A stretch of 64,000 bases of DNA from Oceanococcus sp. HetDA_MAG_MS8 (GCA_019192445.1 JAHCMK010000001.1:372001-436000); one strand, 5' to 3'. Positions 36,431 to 46,525 are shown, numbered from the stretch's first letter. The notes: a model not told the origin generated them from the letters alone. Made by a program: numbers and translations.

Positions 36431-37569
36431 TGCGTCTATCGCTGGTCGCTCTCATGAGCGTGCTGGCTTGCCTCGCTGCCTGTGCGAGCAAGCCACGCTT
36501 TGAACCGTCGCCACTCAAGAAGATTGCCGAGCCCGAGGTCGTACTAGATAGCGAATGGACGGCCAAGGTGGCTTCAGTGGGCATGTTCAACGCCCTGCGC
36601 CCTTTGGTTGCGGCGGGTCGGGTCTTTATTGGCGATCAAAAAGGTGGGGTCCACGCCTTTAACGCGCAAGGTGAGCCGCTGTGGTCGGTTGCTACTGGCT
36701 TAACCCTGGCTGCTGGTCCTGCTCTGGTCGACGGTCAGCTGATTTTCGGCAGCCGTGACGGAGATTTACTCTCCCTCGCCGCCCTGGATGGTGAAGAGCG
36801 CTGGCGCCTGCGTTTATCCAGCGAAATTTCCACGGTTCCCGCTGGTGACGCGGAGTTGCTCGCGGTGAAAAGTGAAGATGGCCGTATTCACGCGCTGGAT
36901 CCTAGCGACGGCAGCACCTTATGGGTGGTCCCGTTAACCGTGCCATCGCTTACATGGCGGGGGAACGCCCCCCTGGAAGTGACAGCAGATGCGGTCATAG
37001 TCGGGACGTCGACTGGCCGCCTTAAGGCTCTTGCGCGGGCCGATGGGGCTCCATTATGGGAGCAGGTGATTGCGGAACCACGCGGCCGATCCGAAGTTCA
37101 ACGCCTCGTTGACGTAGATGCTCAGCTACTGCTGGCTGGCCCAGTGATCGTTGCCATTAGCAGCGGCGGAAACCTTAGGGTATTGCGACGTGAAAACGGG
37201 CAAACCATTTGGGAGCGCGCTGTTGGTGGTTTTGTGGGTGCCGCGCTGGATGAGAACTGTCTGTACGTCGTCGATGGGGATGATGCTATTTCCTGCTTGG
37301 ACCCACGTTCGGGAGCGGCGAGTTGGAGTCAAGAGCAACTGAGCTATCGCCGACTATCCAAACCCATGGCTTGGAAGGGCAATGTGTTAGTGGGCGACTA
37401 CGACGGTTACGTGCACGTGCTCAGCGCGGCGGATGGAAGCATCGTCGGGCGTGGGCGCATGGATCGTGCAGGAATTCGCTGGCTGGGCGAGGGTCCAGAC
37501 ACCGGCTTACTCAGTTTGTCTTCACGCGGTAAGCTGCGGGCCTTCGATAGCGCCCCAGCGAATCGATAA
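36430..37569 (+). CDS. bamB: Outer-membrane assembly lipoprotein BamB
   Basis: 379 residues. Lipoprotein signal ending LAAC, then an eight-bladed PQQ-type beta-propeller with repeats such as GDQKGGVHAFNAQGEPLW and GSRDGDLLSLAALDGEERW. It is part of the BAM complex that inserts beta-barrel proteins, including receptors and the OmpA-like porin of this window. Confidence 0.95.
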   Translation: MRLSLVALMSVLACLAACASKPRFEPSPLKKIAEPEVVLDSEWTAKVASVGMFNALRPLVAAGRVFIGDQKGGVHAFNAQGEPLWSVATGLTLAAGPALVDGQLIFGSRDGDLLSLAALDGEERWRLRLSSEISTVPAGDAELLAVKSEDGRIHALDPSDGSTLWVVPLTVPSLTWRGNAPLEVTADAVIVGTSTGRLKALARADGAPLWEQVIAEPRGRSEVQRLVDVDAQLLLAGPVIVAISSGGNLRVLRRENGQTIWERAVGGFVGAALDENCLYVVDGDDAISCLDPRSGAASWSQEQLSYRRLSKPMAWKGNVLVGDYDGYVHVLSAADGSIVGRGRMDRAGIRWLGEGPDTGLLSLSSRGKLRAFDSAPANR

Positions 37570-37587
37570 GCACCAGAATACACATTC

Positions 37588-39003
37588 ATGCATGCACCCT
37601 TGGTAGCCCTGGTCGGGCGCCCGAATGTTGGCAAGAGCACCCTGTTTAATCAGCTCACCCGCAGTCGGGATGCCCTGGTTGCCGATGAACCGGGATTAAC
37701 GCGCGATCGGCGTTACGGTTTTGCGCGCTTGGGGGCAGGGCACATTATCCTCGTGGATACCGGCGGTATTGTCGTTGAGGCTGAGACGCAGTCTTTAGAG
37801 GCCGCTATCGTCAAGCAGAGCATGCTGGCCATTGAAGAGGCTGATCTGGTGCTGCTGGTGGTCGACGCGCGTAGCGGGCTAACCCCGGCCGATGAGTTTG
37901 TGGTGGCCGCCTTGCGCCAGCGCGGCCGGCGTGTGCTGCTTGTGGTGAACAAATCCGAGGGTTTAGACCTTGCCACTGCTGCCAGTGAGTTCTTCAGTTT
38001 GGGATTTGAAGGCCCAATCGCGACGGCGGCGGTCCATAAACAGGGTGTAGAACGCCTGCGTGATGCGATACAGGACTTGTTGCCGCAGGGCTGGGATCAA
38101 GGCTTAGACCAGGCGCCGGGTGCTGGCGATGATATCCGTCTAGCCCTGGTGGGCCGACCCAATGCGGGGAAGTCCACCCTGTTCAACCGTTTGCTACATG
38201 AAGAGCGCTCAATTGCTTCTGATGTTCCAGGGACGACCCGCGACACCGTCGAGGTGCCATTGACCTGGGAGGGGCAGCAATACACGCTCATAGATACCGC
38301 CGGGTTGCGGCGCCGTGGCCGAGTCCAGGAACGGATAGAAAAGTTTTCCGCCATCAAGACCTTGCAGGCGATTGAATCGGCGCATGTGGTGGTAATGCTG
38401 TTGGACGCGCGTGCTGAAGTGTCTGCGCAGGACGCCCGCATACTGTCTGAAATTGCGCATGCCGGAAAGAGCCTGGTGCTTGGCCTGAATAAGTGGGACG
38501 GCTTGAGCGCGGATGAGCGTGGACGGTTCGAGTCTGAGGTAGAGCGCAAGTTATCTTTTTGTGATTACGCTGCTGTGGTCCACCTCTCCGCTTTGCATGG
38601 CTCTGGGTTGGGCGAACTCATGCAGGCGGTGCATACCTCATCGCAGGTGGCCTTTGTCGATTTACCAACGCCGGCACTCACCGACACTCTTGCAGCCATG
38701 GTGCGCAAGCATGCTCCGCCCCAGCTCCATGGACGGCGGCCCAAACTTCGCTATGCCCACCAAGGTGGTAAGAATCCGCCGCGCATTGTCATTCATGGCA
38801 ATCAAGCCGAGAAGGTGCCTGCGAGCTACAAGCGCTATCTGATCAATGGATTTCGTGAGGCTTTTGAGCTTTGGGGGACGCCATTGGCCCTGGAGTTTCG
38901 TTCAGGTTCCAACCCTTATGAAGATCGCCCCAATAAGCTCTCGGATCGGCAGATCAAAAAGCGCCAACGCATGATTCGGCATCGCAAGTCACGCGACAAA
39001 TAA
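37588..39003 (+). CDS. der: Ribosome-assembly GTPase Der (EngA)
   Basis: 471 residues with two tandem GTPase domains: GRPNVGKST with DTGG, and GRPNAGKST with DTAGLRR and NKWD. A C-terminal KH-like domain follows. It is essential for 50S maturation. It is the last gene of the co-directional block that started with cysE; no clear terminator follows. Confidence 0.98.
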   Translation: MHAPLVALVGRPNVGKSTLFNQLTRSRDALVADEPGLTRDRRYGFARLGAGHIILVDTGGIVVEAETQSLEAAIVKQSMLAIEEADLVLLVVDARSGLTPADEFVVAALRQRGRRVLLVVNKSEGLDLATAASEFFSLGFEGPIATAAVHKQGVERLRDAIQDLLPQGWDQGLDQAPGAGDDIRLALVGRPNAGKSTLFNRLLHEERSIASDVPGTTRDTVEVPLTWEGQQYTLIDTAGLRRRGRVQERIEKFSAIKTLQAIESAHVVVMLLDARAEVSAQDARILSEIAHAGKSLVLGLNKWDGLSADERGRFESEVERKLSFCDYAAVVHLSALHGSGLGELMQAVHTSSQVAFVDLPTPALTDTLAAMVRKHAPPQLHGRRPKLRYAHQGGKNPPRIVIHGNQAEKVPASYKRYLINGFREAFELWGTPLALEFRSGSNPYEDRPNKLSDRQIKKRQRMIRHRKSRDK

Positions 39004-39055
39004 TGTAGTCGACGTCGATATTGACGGCGTCATTATGCGTTTTAGGGGGCAAGAA

Positions 39056-39082
39056 ATTACGACAGACGGCCGGTGTCGTAAT
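39056..39082. promoter_or_regulatory. Perfect inverted repeat upstream of the amidohydrolase gene
   Basis: ATTACGACA-N9-TGTCGTAAT, two perfect 9-bp arms, ends about 40 bp before the start at 39122 (which has GAGGAG nine bases upstream). Position and symmetry suit a repressor or activator site. No T-tract follows, so it is not a terminator of der. The cognate regulator is not adjacent. Confidence 0.6.
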
Positions 39083-39121
39083 CTTTAACCTAAGCTCAGA
39101 CAATCCGAGGAGACACAGTCT

Positions 39122-41041
39122 ATGCATGCTCATTCGCAGCATCAGGTATGGGACCTACTCATCTGTGGGGCGACGGTTTTCGATGGTTCACATCTTGAGC
39201 CTGAGCGCTGTGATGTTGCTATTCACGGCGGCCGCGTGGCGGCGATGGGCAAGGACCTCAACCGGGACAGAGCCCAAGAAGTCGTCGACGCGGAGGGCTT
39301 ATGGCTACTTCCGGGGATGCTCGATATTCACACCCATTTGGACCTCGAGGTCGAGCTGGACCCCCGCTTACCTGAAGTGGTCCGGCATGGCACTACGACT
39401 GTGGTGATGAGCAATTGCTCCTTGGGCGTGGCATTTGGTGCCCAGCGTCGTAATGGGGAAGACCCCATCGTGGACTGCTTCGCCAGAGTCGAGAACGTGC
39501 CCAAGCCGGTTCTGAAGAAAGTCGTGGACCAAATTGATTGGCAGGACACCCAGGGGTATCTGGATCATTTTGAACGCTTGCCCCTGGGGCCCAATGTGGT
39601 TCCGCTGATTCCGCATTCAATGCTGCGGGCCGAAGTGATGGGATTGGCAGGCTCAGTAAGCCGACAGCCCACCGAGCTGGAACTCCAACGCATGGAGCAG
39701 CTCTTGGACAAAGCCATGCAACAAGGCTATGCCGGCTTTTCCACAGATGCCTTGCCGTTTCACTATTTATCCAACGACCCCCATCGTAAGGTCAAAATTC
39801 CGACCCAGTTTGGTAGCTACAAAGAACTGCGTCGTCTAACCAGTGTTGTGCGTCAGTACGACCGTGTTTGGCAAGCGACTCCCCCCAAAGACAGTCGTTT
39901 GCAAACCATGCGTAATTTCTTGCTGAGTAGCGGACGACTGTTCGGGCGGCCTTTGAAGACCACGGCAGTTGCGGCTATGGACGTGGTCTCCAACCGCAGT
40001 ATTGCGCGGATGGCCTTGGTGCTCACCCGCTTGATTAATTCCGCCTTGCTCCAGGGTCGGTTTCGACTTCAAGCTTTGGCGGCCCCGTTCAAGGTGTATG
40101 CCGACGGCATCCATACGCCGCTGGCGGAAGAAACACCGGTGATGCGCGAACTCATCGAGCCAGATTTAGAAGATCGAGCAGGACGCATGGCTTTGTTAGA
40201 GGACCCGGCATACCGTGCCCGCTTTAAACGCGAGTGGTATGCCGATAAGCGTGGTGTTTCCCTGGCCAGGCTTAAGCGCATGCTCGGCATTATGGATGAC
40301 ACCCTCAGACGGGACTTGGCCGACATGATCCTGACCGATCGGCCTCACCCCCAGTGGCAGGGGCTGAGTTTGGCGGTGATCTACCAACGCTATCGAGACT
40401 GGAAAAAAACAGGCCTAGCGCAAGGAGAAGACGCCAAATTGTTCACCCTGTTGGGGGACGATATCCGCGATGACGCCGATTTCTTCATGGATATGTTGAA
40501 GGCCTTCGATACCGACTTGCGCTGGTACGTTGTGGCCGCGAACGACCGGCCCGCCATGCATCGAAAGCTGCTTTTTCACGATGCGATTTTCCCAGGGTTT
40601 AACGACTCAGGTGCTCATCTGACCAACATGGCTTATTACGACGGAAACCTGCGCGGCTTACAAGCCGCCCAGCCTCAAGGTTTGCGTGCTGTCGCGCGCT
40701 ACGTAGAACGGATGTGTGCGGAGCCTGCAGACTTTTTTGGCTTGCCCGTGGGCCGTATTGCAGTAGGGGCCCAGGCTGACCTCGTGTTGTTAGATCCTGC
40801 ACAGCTGGCTCAGTATGACAGCGAAGCAAATACCCAGCTTGTGCACCGCGCCGAGTTCGACCATGAGCAAATGGTGAATCGCTCGGATGATGTGGTACGC
40901 CGTGTATGGATTGCAGGTGAGGTGGCCTGGCAGGATGGCAGCTTTGGTCCGGCTTTGGGTCAGCAGTCCATGGGGCGTTGCTTCCGCGTGGGTGTGCAGA
41001 CACCCCCGCAGCCCAGCGAAGTGACATCCAAGGCTGCCTGA
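39122..41041 (+). CDS. Amidohydrolase, N-acyl-D-amino-acid deacylase type
   Basis: 639 residues with no signal peptide. Metal-binding DIHTHLD follows the beta-sandwich start (LLICGATVFDG and LLPGML), and NDSGAHLTNMAYYDGNLRGL plus a C-terminal GRIAVGAQADLVLLDP are typical of the D-aminoacylase branch. It may deacylate N-acyl-D-amino acids or related amides. The substrate is unknown. It stands alone with its own candidate operator. Confidence 0.82.
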   Translation: MHAHSQHQVWDLLICGATVFDGSHLEPERCDVAIHGGRVAAMGKDLNRDRAQEVVDAEGLWLLPGMLDIHTHLDLEVELDPRLPEVVRHGTTTVVMSNCSLGVAFGAQRRNGEDPIVDCFARVENVPKPVLKKVVDQIDWQDTQGYLDHFERLPLGPNVVPLIPHSMLRAEVMGLAGSVSRQPTELELQRMEQLLDKAMQQGYAGFSTDALPFHYLSNDPHRKVKIPTQFGSYKELRRLTSVVRQYDRVWQATPPKDSRLQTMRNFLLSSGRLFGRPLKTTAVAAMDVVSNRSIARMALVLTRLINSALLQGRFRLQALAAPFKVYADGIHTPLAEETPVMRELIEPDLEDRAGRMALLEDPAYRARFKREWYADKRGVSLARLKRMLGIMDDTLRRDLADMILTDRPHPQWQGLSLAVIYQRYRDWKKTGLAQGEDAKLFTLLGDDIRDDADFFMDMLKAFDTDLRWYVVAANDRPAMHRKLLFHDAIFPGFNDSGAHLTNMAYYDGNLRGLQAAQPQGLRAVARYVERMCAEPADFFGLPVGRIAVGAQADLVLLDPAQLAQYDSEANTQLVHRAEFDHEQMVNRSDDVVRRVWIAGEVAWQDGSFGPALGQQSMGRCFRVGVQTPPQPSEVTSKAA

Positions 41042-41060
41042 TTGGGGATTGCGCGCGTTG

Positions 41061-41081
41061 GGCCCGCCTAGATGGCGGGCC
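41061..41081. terminator. Hairpin between convergent genes
   Basis: GGCCCGCC-TAGAT-GGCGGGCC, a perfect GC-rich stem in the 80-bp gap between the amidohydrolase and the leucine-dehydrogenase-type gene. No T-tract on either side, so intrinsic termination would be weak. Confidence 0.45.
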
Positions 41082-41121
41082 TGCGACGAACTTCTGTTAA
41101 GGGAAACCTGAGACCTGGCGA

Positions 41122-42180
41122 CTATTCGTCGTGGCCGATTCGGGCGCGGGCCATACGATCGGCAATAACGTTGGTCGGTAAGCCGTCCTTATCAGACTCA
41201 GTAAACACCGTGGTGAGTGTCTGCCCGATATTATCCACGCGTTGATCCACGTCGGCTTCGGTCCAGCCAGATAGGTGTTCTCCGCATACGTTAATGATGC
41301 CGCCTGCGTTGATGACGTAGTCCGGTGCGTAGAGAATGCCGCGATCGAATAAGGCTTGGCCGTCTTCGTCACGCAATAACTGATTATTGGCGCCGCCGGC
41401 GACAATTTTCGCCTCGAGTTTTGGAATGCTCTCTGGGTTGAGCACGCCCCCCAGTGCACAAGGTGCGAATACCTCGGCGGGCACTTCCAAGATGGCGTCC
41501 ACGCCGACGACTTCCGCGCCAGTTTGTTCGGCAATGGCGGCGCTGCGTTCCGCTGAAATATCAGCGATCGTGAGGCGCGCGCCTTGCGCCGCCAGGAGTT
41601 TGGCGAGATTGCCACCAACACCGCCCAGGCCCTGAATACTAATATGTCGACCATCAAGGTCACTGTGCCCATGGCGATGCGCCAAGGCGGCTTTAATGCC
41701 GGCCAGAATGCCGCGCGCGGTCTTGGGCGAGGGGTTGCCGCCAGCGGCTTGTTCGACGCCGGCTCCTACAGCACGGGGAAGTCCGGCCACATGTTTGGTG
41801 GATTGGGCGATGGCGGCCATGTCCGCTTCGGTGACACCGACGTCTTCCGCGGTAATGTACTGTCCGGCCAGCCCTTCAATGATGCGCCCAAAAGCCGCAA
41901 ACAAAGCCGGAGATTTGTGCCGTGCAGGATCACCGATGATGACCGCTTTGCCTCCGCCTAGGGGCAGTTCAGCCATGGCATTTTTGTAGCTCATGCCGCG
42001 AGACAGGCGCAATACATCTGTAATGGCTTCACCAACCGCTTGGTAAGGCCACATTCGGCAGCCACCGGCGGCAGGGCCTAGACGTGTGGAGTGCATGGCA
42101 ATAATGCAGCGCAATCCGGTTGCGGCATCCGTACCAAAGTGCACGACTTCGTGTTCGTCGAATTCAGGGTGGTCAAACAT
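41122..42180 (-). CDS. Leucine-dehydrogenase-type amino-acid dehydrogenase
   Basis: 352 residues from ATG 42180 (a TTG lies one codon upstream). MSYKNAMAELPLGGGKAVI holds the catalytic Lys region, and QGLGGVGGNLAKLLAAQGARL the NAD-binding fold. Size and motifs fit leucine/valine/phenylalanine dehydrogenase rather than glutamate dehydrogenase. It interconverts a branched-chain amino acid and its keto acid with release of ammonia. It is separated from the upstream Bax-inhibitor gene by a terminator, so it has its own promoter. Confidence 0.88.
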   Translation of the reverse strand: MFDHPEFDEHEVVHFGTDAATGLRCIIAMHSTRLGPAAGGCRMWPYQAVGEAITDVLRLSRGMSYKNAMAELPLGGGKAVIIGDPARHKSPALFAAFGRIIEGLAGQYITAEDVGVTEADMAAIAQSTKHVAGLPRAVGAGVEQAAGGNPSPKTARGILAGIKAALAHRHGHSDLDGRHISIQGLGGVGGNLAKLLAAQGARLTIADISAERSAAIAEQTGAEVVGVDAILEVPAEVFAPCALGGVLNPESIPKLEAKIVAGGANNQLLRDEDGQALFDRGILYAPDYVINAGGIINVCGEHLSGWTEADVDQRVDNIGQTLTTVFTESDKDGLPTNVIADRMARARIGHDE

Positions 42181-42216
42181 CAAATTTGCGGCGGTCTGTG
42201 ATGATCAATGCGAACC

Positions 42217-42252
42217 AAAAAAGAAAGCGGCGCTGGTCGCCCAGTACCGCTT
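42217..42252 (-). terminator. Terminator of the Bax-inhibitor-1 gene
   Basis: On the minus strand AAGCGG-TA-CTGG-GCGA-CCAG-CG-CCGCTT is followed by TTCTTTTTT. The two-part stem and T-rich tail make a convincing intrinsic terminator, 60 bp after the stop. Confidence 0.8.
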
Positions 42253-42312
42253 CTTGCTTCATATTGTGGCGAAAACGGGGCCGCGATGCGACCCCTCACT
42301 GGTCGATTCGAC

Positions 42313-42993
42313 TTACTCGTCTGAGGTCATGCCCAACAAGCTGAGTAGGCTCACGAAGATGTTGTAAATACTCACGTAGAGCGAGATGGTGGCCGTGATG
42401 TAGTTCGTCTCACCACCATGCACAATCTCGCCGGTGTGATACACGATCACCGCGCTGGAGAACAGCATGAACAAGGCGCTGACGGCCATCGACAAGGCTG
42501 GGATCTGCAGAAAGATATTGGCGACCATGGCAATCATGGCTACGATGCCCAGCGCCAGTAAACTGGCCCCCCAATTGTTGAAACGCTTGCCAGAGGCCAA
42601 GGCGTAGGCGGATAGGCCCAAGAAGATCAGACCGGTCCCGCCGATGGCAGTAAGCACCAATTGCCCGCCGTTCGGAAGGAAGTTGAGGTAGGCATTCAGC
42701 ATCGGGGCCAGGGTCAAGCCCATAAAGCCGGTAAACCCGAATACCGCAGCAAGGCCCCACACGCTGTTTTGCAGCTTATGCGTCAAAAACATGAGCCCGT
42801 AGGCGCCGATGAAAAATCCAAGAATGCCGATACCACCGAAGTTCATCTGCATACCAACGAAGGTACACAGCGCAGAGAAGAGCAGGGTCATCGACAGTAG
42901 CAAGTAGGTGTTGCGCAGCACCTGGTTTGTGGCCAGGACGCTGGAATTCGCCGCCGTCGCGTGGTTGTAAGGCGTTTGGCGTGCAGGTTGCAT
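42313..42993 (-). CDS. Bax inhibitor-1/YccA-family membrane protein
   Basis: 226 residues from ATG 42993. Seven hydrophobic helices; the family motif is seen in ALFMLFSSAVIVYHTGEIVHGGETNYI and the terminal NIFVSLLSLLG. YccA in E. coli modulates FtsH proteolysis; other members are pH-sensitive Ca2+ leak channels. It might relate to membrane-protein quality control, as does htpX further on. Confidence 0.93.
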   Translation of the reverse strand: MQPARQTPYNHATAANSSVLATNQVLRNTYLLLSMTLLFSALCTFVGMQMNFGGIGILGFFIGAYGLMFLTHKLQNSVWGLAAVFGFTGFMGLTLAPMLNAYLNFLPNGGQLVLTAIGGTGLIFLGLSAYALASGKRFNNWGASLLALGIVAMIAMVANIFLQIPALSMAVSALFMLFSSAVIVYHTGEIVHGGETNYITATISLYVSIYNIFVSLLSLLGMTSDE

Positions 42994-43072
42994 AGTCAAT
43001 ATCCTTGAGTCGTGTAATGGTGAAGGCAGTAGCGCTTGGACTATAGCCTGATCCTTGGAGTTCCGTGCAGGC

Positions 43073-44977
43073 TTAGGCTAAGCGCTTGCTGGTCTCGCTA
43101 GAATCGTCCAAATCGCGAGAGCGCAGCCGAGTGCGAATGCTATTGAGTACACCGCGGAGGTCCAAGCCGGCTTGGCTCAACAACTCTTCGCGTTCTCCAT
43201 GTTCAATGAATTGGTCCGGTAGACCCAAATTCAAGACCCGAACCGCGTCGTGCTGGGATAACACCACCTCATTCACAGCGCTTCCCGCGCCGCCGCACAC
43301 AGCGTTGTCCTCAAGGGTCACTAAGAGGTCACAGCGGTTACTCATATCCAAAATGAGTGCTTCATCCAAGGGTTTGATGAAGCGCATATCCACAACGTCG
43401 GCGTCCAACATATCTGCGGCTTGCAGCGCCACTTCAAGCAGGCTGCCAAAGCTCAGTATGGCGACCCGTGGGCGATGGTGACCCCGTGCCTCGCGTACAA
43501 CCCGGGCTTTGCCCACCGTTAAGGGGCGGGGGAGCTCAGGCACACTGGCGCCTGGACCGCAGCCGCGTGGGTAACGAATGGCAGTAGGACCGGCATGGGT
43601 AATGCCAGTTTCCAACATCCGTGCGCACTCAGCTTCGTCAGACGGCGCCATCACAACCATATTCGGAATTGCCCGTAAGTACGATAAGTCGAAGACACCA
43701 TGGTGGGTGGCGCCGTCGCCGCCGACCAGTCCGCCACGATCCACCGCAAAGGTCACCGGTAGGTTTTGTAAGGCCACATCGTGAATAAGCTGATCGTAGC
43801 CGCGCTGAAGGAAGGTGGAGTAGATGGCCACCACCGGATGTGCGCCCTCGCAGGCCATCCCCGCCGCCAAGGTCACTGCATGTTGTTCAGCGATGCCTAC
43901 GTCGATGTAGCGGTCGGGGTGTTCTTGTGCAAAGCGCACCATTCCGGACCCTTCGCGCATGGCGGGGGTAATACCAAAGACTCGCGGGTTGCGTCGCGCA
44001 GCACCGCATAACCAATCGCCGAACACTTGTGAATATGCCGGAGGCTTAGGGCTGGTTGAGCGCGGCCGTTCGCCGGTCACCGGATCGAACTTCGTGACGG
44101 CATGCCAAGTAATCGGATCCGCTTCGGCCGGCTCGAAGCCTCGGCCTTTCACGGTAAGAACATGCACCAGCTGTGGGCCGCCTGCATCCTTGGCTGAGCG
44201 AAGTGCCTCTTCAAGAGCTTGTAAATCATGGCCATCTACAGGGCCGTTGTAATGCAAGCCCAAGGCACTGAAGAAGGTTTCAGCGTCGCTGTGGTGATCA
44301 ACCTCGCGTTGCGCGCTGGGGCGCTGGAAGGCACTGTCACGCAGCGTTTGCGTGGGCGCGGCAGCTTGCAGCCGCTGCACCAGCCTTGCCGACATATCCC
44401 GCAGCCCGCCCACGTTTTCAGAAATGGACATGTCGTTGTCATTGAAAATCACCACCACATCTGCGCCGCAGGAGCCCAAATGGTTTAAGGCCTCGAAGGC
44501 CAGTCCAGCGGTCATGCCGCCATCGCCGATGACGGCAGCGCACGCGCGGGGAAGCCCCAAGGCTTTGCTGGCCATAGACATGCCAGCCGCTGCGCTTATG
44601 GATGTGGATGAGTGGCCTACGCCGAAGGTGTCGTACTCGCTCTCGGCTCTATTCGGGAACGGTGCCAATCCACCGAGTTTGCGAATAGTATCCAATGCAC
44701 CGCGCCGGCCGGTGAGGATTTTATGTGGATAAGCTTGATGGCCAACATCCCAAACGATGCGGTCATTCGGAGTATCGAAGACGCGATGTAGGGCAATCGT
44801 GAGCTCCACAGCTCCGAGGTTTGCCCCGAAGTGCCCACCCACACGGCCCAGTGTTTCGACCAAGCAACGTCGCACTTCAGCCGCCAATTCGGGCATTTTC
44901 TCCGCGTCCATCGCGCGCAGATCTCGTGGATTGTAGATACGACCTAAAAGTTGGTAATGCGCGCTATTAGCAGCCAT
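43073..44977 (-). CDS. dxs: 1-deoxy-D-xylulose-5-phosphate synthase
   Basis: 634 residues. TPP-binding GDGGMTAGLAFEALNHLG...IFNDNDMSIS, the transketolase domains and the acidic residue in DVGIAEQHAVTLAAGMA are intact. It makes the first MEP-pathway intermediate. It lies downstream of xseB-ispA on the same strand, separated from ispA by 177 bp with no gene seen. Confidence 0.98.
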   Translation of the reverse strand: MAANSAHYQLLGRIYNPRDLRAMDAEKMPELAAEVRRCLVETLGRVGGHFGANLGAVELTIALHRVFDTPNDRIVWDVGHQAYPHKILTGRRGALDTIRKLGGLAPFPNRAESEYDTFGVGHSSTSISAAAGMSMASKALGLPRACAAVIGDGGMTAGLAFEALNHLGSCGADVVVIFNDNDMSISENVGGLRDMSARLVQRLQAAAPTQTLRDSAFQRPSAQREVDHHSDAETFFSALGLHYNGPVDGHDLQALEEALRSAKDAGGPQLVHVLTVKGRGFEPAEADPITWHAVTKFDPVTGERPRSTSPKPPAYSQVFGDWLCGAARRNPRVFGITPAMREGSGMVRFAQEHPDRYIDVGIAEQHAVTLAAGMACEGAHPVVAIYSTFLQRGYDQLIHDVALQNLPVTFAVDRGGLVGGDGATHHGVFDLSYLRAIPNMVVMAPSDEAECARMLETGITHAGPTAIRYPRGCGPGASVPELPRPLTVGKARVVREARGHHRPRVAILSFGSLLEVALQAADMLDADVVDMRFIKPLDEALILDMSNRCDLLVTLEDNAVCGGAGSAVNEVVLSQHDAVRVLNLGLPDQFIEHGEREELLSQAGLDLRGVLNSIRTRLRSRDLDDSSETSKRLA

Positions 44978-45154
44978 GAGTGCCCTTCATGGGAGATGTC
45001 TTCATTATGACAAATACGTGGTGCCCCGCCCAGTGGATTACGCCTAATGGATAAGAGACTTATGGCATGGCTATGTGTATAAAGCCGCGGAGATGAAATG
45101 CGGAGGCCCTTACGCCGCAAAGTCATGTGGCCCCAAATGTGCGCCCGAATGGGC

Positions 45155-46045
45155 TCAGTGCGAACGCCCTATAGCCCACTGCGCCAACTCCCTCAGCCTG
45201 CGGTCGTTCCCCGGCAGCTGAGGAAGGCTCTGGATGGCAGACTCAGCCAACTCAACGGCCAGAGCCCGGCTGGCGTCCACGCCTAGACAGGCCGGGTAGG
45301 TGGATTTATCCCTGGCCAGGTCCGCACCGGCGTTCTTGCCGAGGGTTTGCGTATCGGCTGTTTCGTCCAGAACATCGTCATAGACCTGATAGGCCAGCCC
45401 GAGATTGAGGGCGTAACGTTTAAGGTTGGCGCGGTCATCTTGGCTCGCTCCGGCGATAATGGCAACGCCTTCCAGGCAAACACCAATCAGGGCGCCGGTC
45501 TTGCGCCGGTGGATATTTTCCAGTGCCTCGACCGGGAGGTTTCGGCCTTCAGCTTGGAGGTCTAAGACTTGGCCGCCCACCATGCCTAGATGACCGATTG
45601 CTTTAGCCACTGCAAGGTTGAGATCCAGACGTTGCTGTGGGTCGATGGCCTGCAAAGCGGGTGCAGCCAGTAGATGCTCAAAAGCCAGGGCATGCAGAGC
45701 GTCCCCTGCTAGCACGCCCATGGCATCGTCCCAGAGCACGTGGACGGTAGGCTGACCCCGGCGTAGGGCATCGTCGTCCATGGCGGGGAGGTCATCGTGC
45801 ACTAGGGAGTAGGCATGAATGAGCTCGATGGCGACAGCCAAGGGGTCGACCAGTGCGGGTGCAATGGACAAGGCTTCAGCAGCGGCGTAACACAGCGCAG
45901 CTCTATACCGTTTGCCGCCATTCAGCGCCGCGTGGCGCATCGCCTTATGCAATTCCTGTGGCTGGACGTCGACACCCGGAAGGGTGGTGTCGAGGCAATG
46001 CTGAATGCGCTCGGCATGTTGGCCCAGCCATGCGTCTAGATTCAT
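45155..46045 (-). CDS. ispA: Geranyl/farnesyl diphosphate synthase
   Basis: 296 residues. First Asp-rich motif DDLPAMDDD and second DDVLDETAD, each in its usual position, define the prenyl chain-elongation enzyme. It makes farnesyl diphosphate for quinones and undecaprenyl phosphate. Its ATG overlaps the xseB stop. Confidence 0.97.
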   Translation of the reverse strand: MNLDAWLGQHAERIQHCLDTTLPGVDVQPQELHKAMRHAALNGGKRYRAALCYAAAEALSIAPALVDPLAVAIELIHAYSLVHDDLPAMDDDALRRGQPTVHVLWDDAMGVLAGDALHALAFEHLLAAPALQAIDPQQRLDLNLAVAKAIGHLGMVGGQVLDLQAEGRNLPVEALENIHRRKTGALIGVCLEGVAIIAGASQDDRANLKRYALNLGLAYQVYDDVLDETADTQTLGKNAGADLARDKSTYPACLGVDASRALAVELAESAIQSLPQLPGNDRRLRELAQWAIGRSH

Positions 46046-46281
46046 TGCGGTTCGGCGGAAGCGTCCGTGACCTCGCCGCTAAGCTCGTCCAACTTAGACT
46101 GCGCCTGCGCGAGTAGCTTCTCACAAGCCTGGGCATGCTCTAAGCCTTGCTCGAAGGCTTGCATGGCCTCAGCCAGTGGAACATCTCCTTGCTCTAAGGT
46201 TTTGACCAAGCCTTCCAAGGCCGCAAGCTCGCTCTCGAAGCTTGCGGCATCACTTTTGGCTGAATCAGTTTGTTGCGTCAT
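46042..46281 (-). CDS. xseB: Exodeoxyribonuclease VII small subunit
   Basis: 79 residues: FESELAALEGLVKTLEQGDVPLAEAM...FEQG matches the family. It forms ExoVII with XseA, encoded separately at 61043-62392. It overlaps ispA by 4 nt. The 244-bp gap to the divergent parE holds no recognised gene. Confidence 0.96.
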   Translation of the reverse strand: MTQQTDSAKSDAASFESELAALEGLVKTLEQGDVPLAEAMQAFEQGLEHAQACEKLLAQAQSKLDELSGEVTDASAEPQ

Positions 46282-46525
46282 GCGCGGAAGTTTAGCAGGC
46301 GCGGCGGGCCAGGCATGGGCGGTGATTCGGTCGATGGTTTTTCACTACAGAATGGTGCCAGCAAGTGAGTGTTGGCATGGCTCTGACGGCGACGACACGA
46401 GGCTGGCCGATGCCGCTGGCATGCTCGCAGCTGGCGTTTGCGCCTGCGACGCGGGTGCCTAACGCAGACTCGGTGCCACGATTCCCGTTATATTTCGCCG
46501 CCATGTCCATGCTGCAAGAAAGTCC

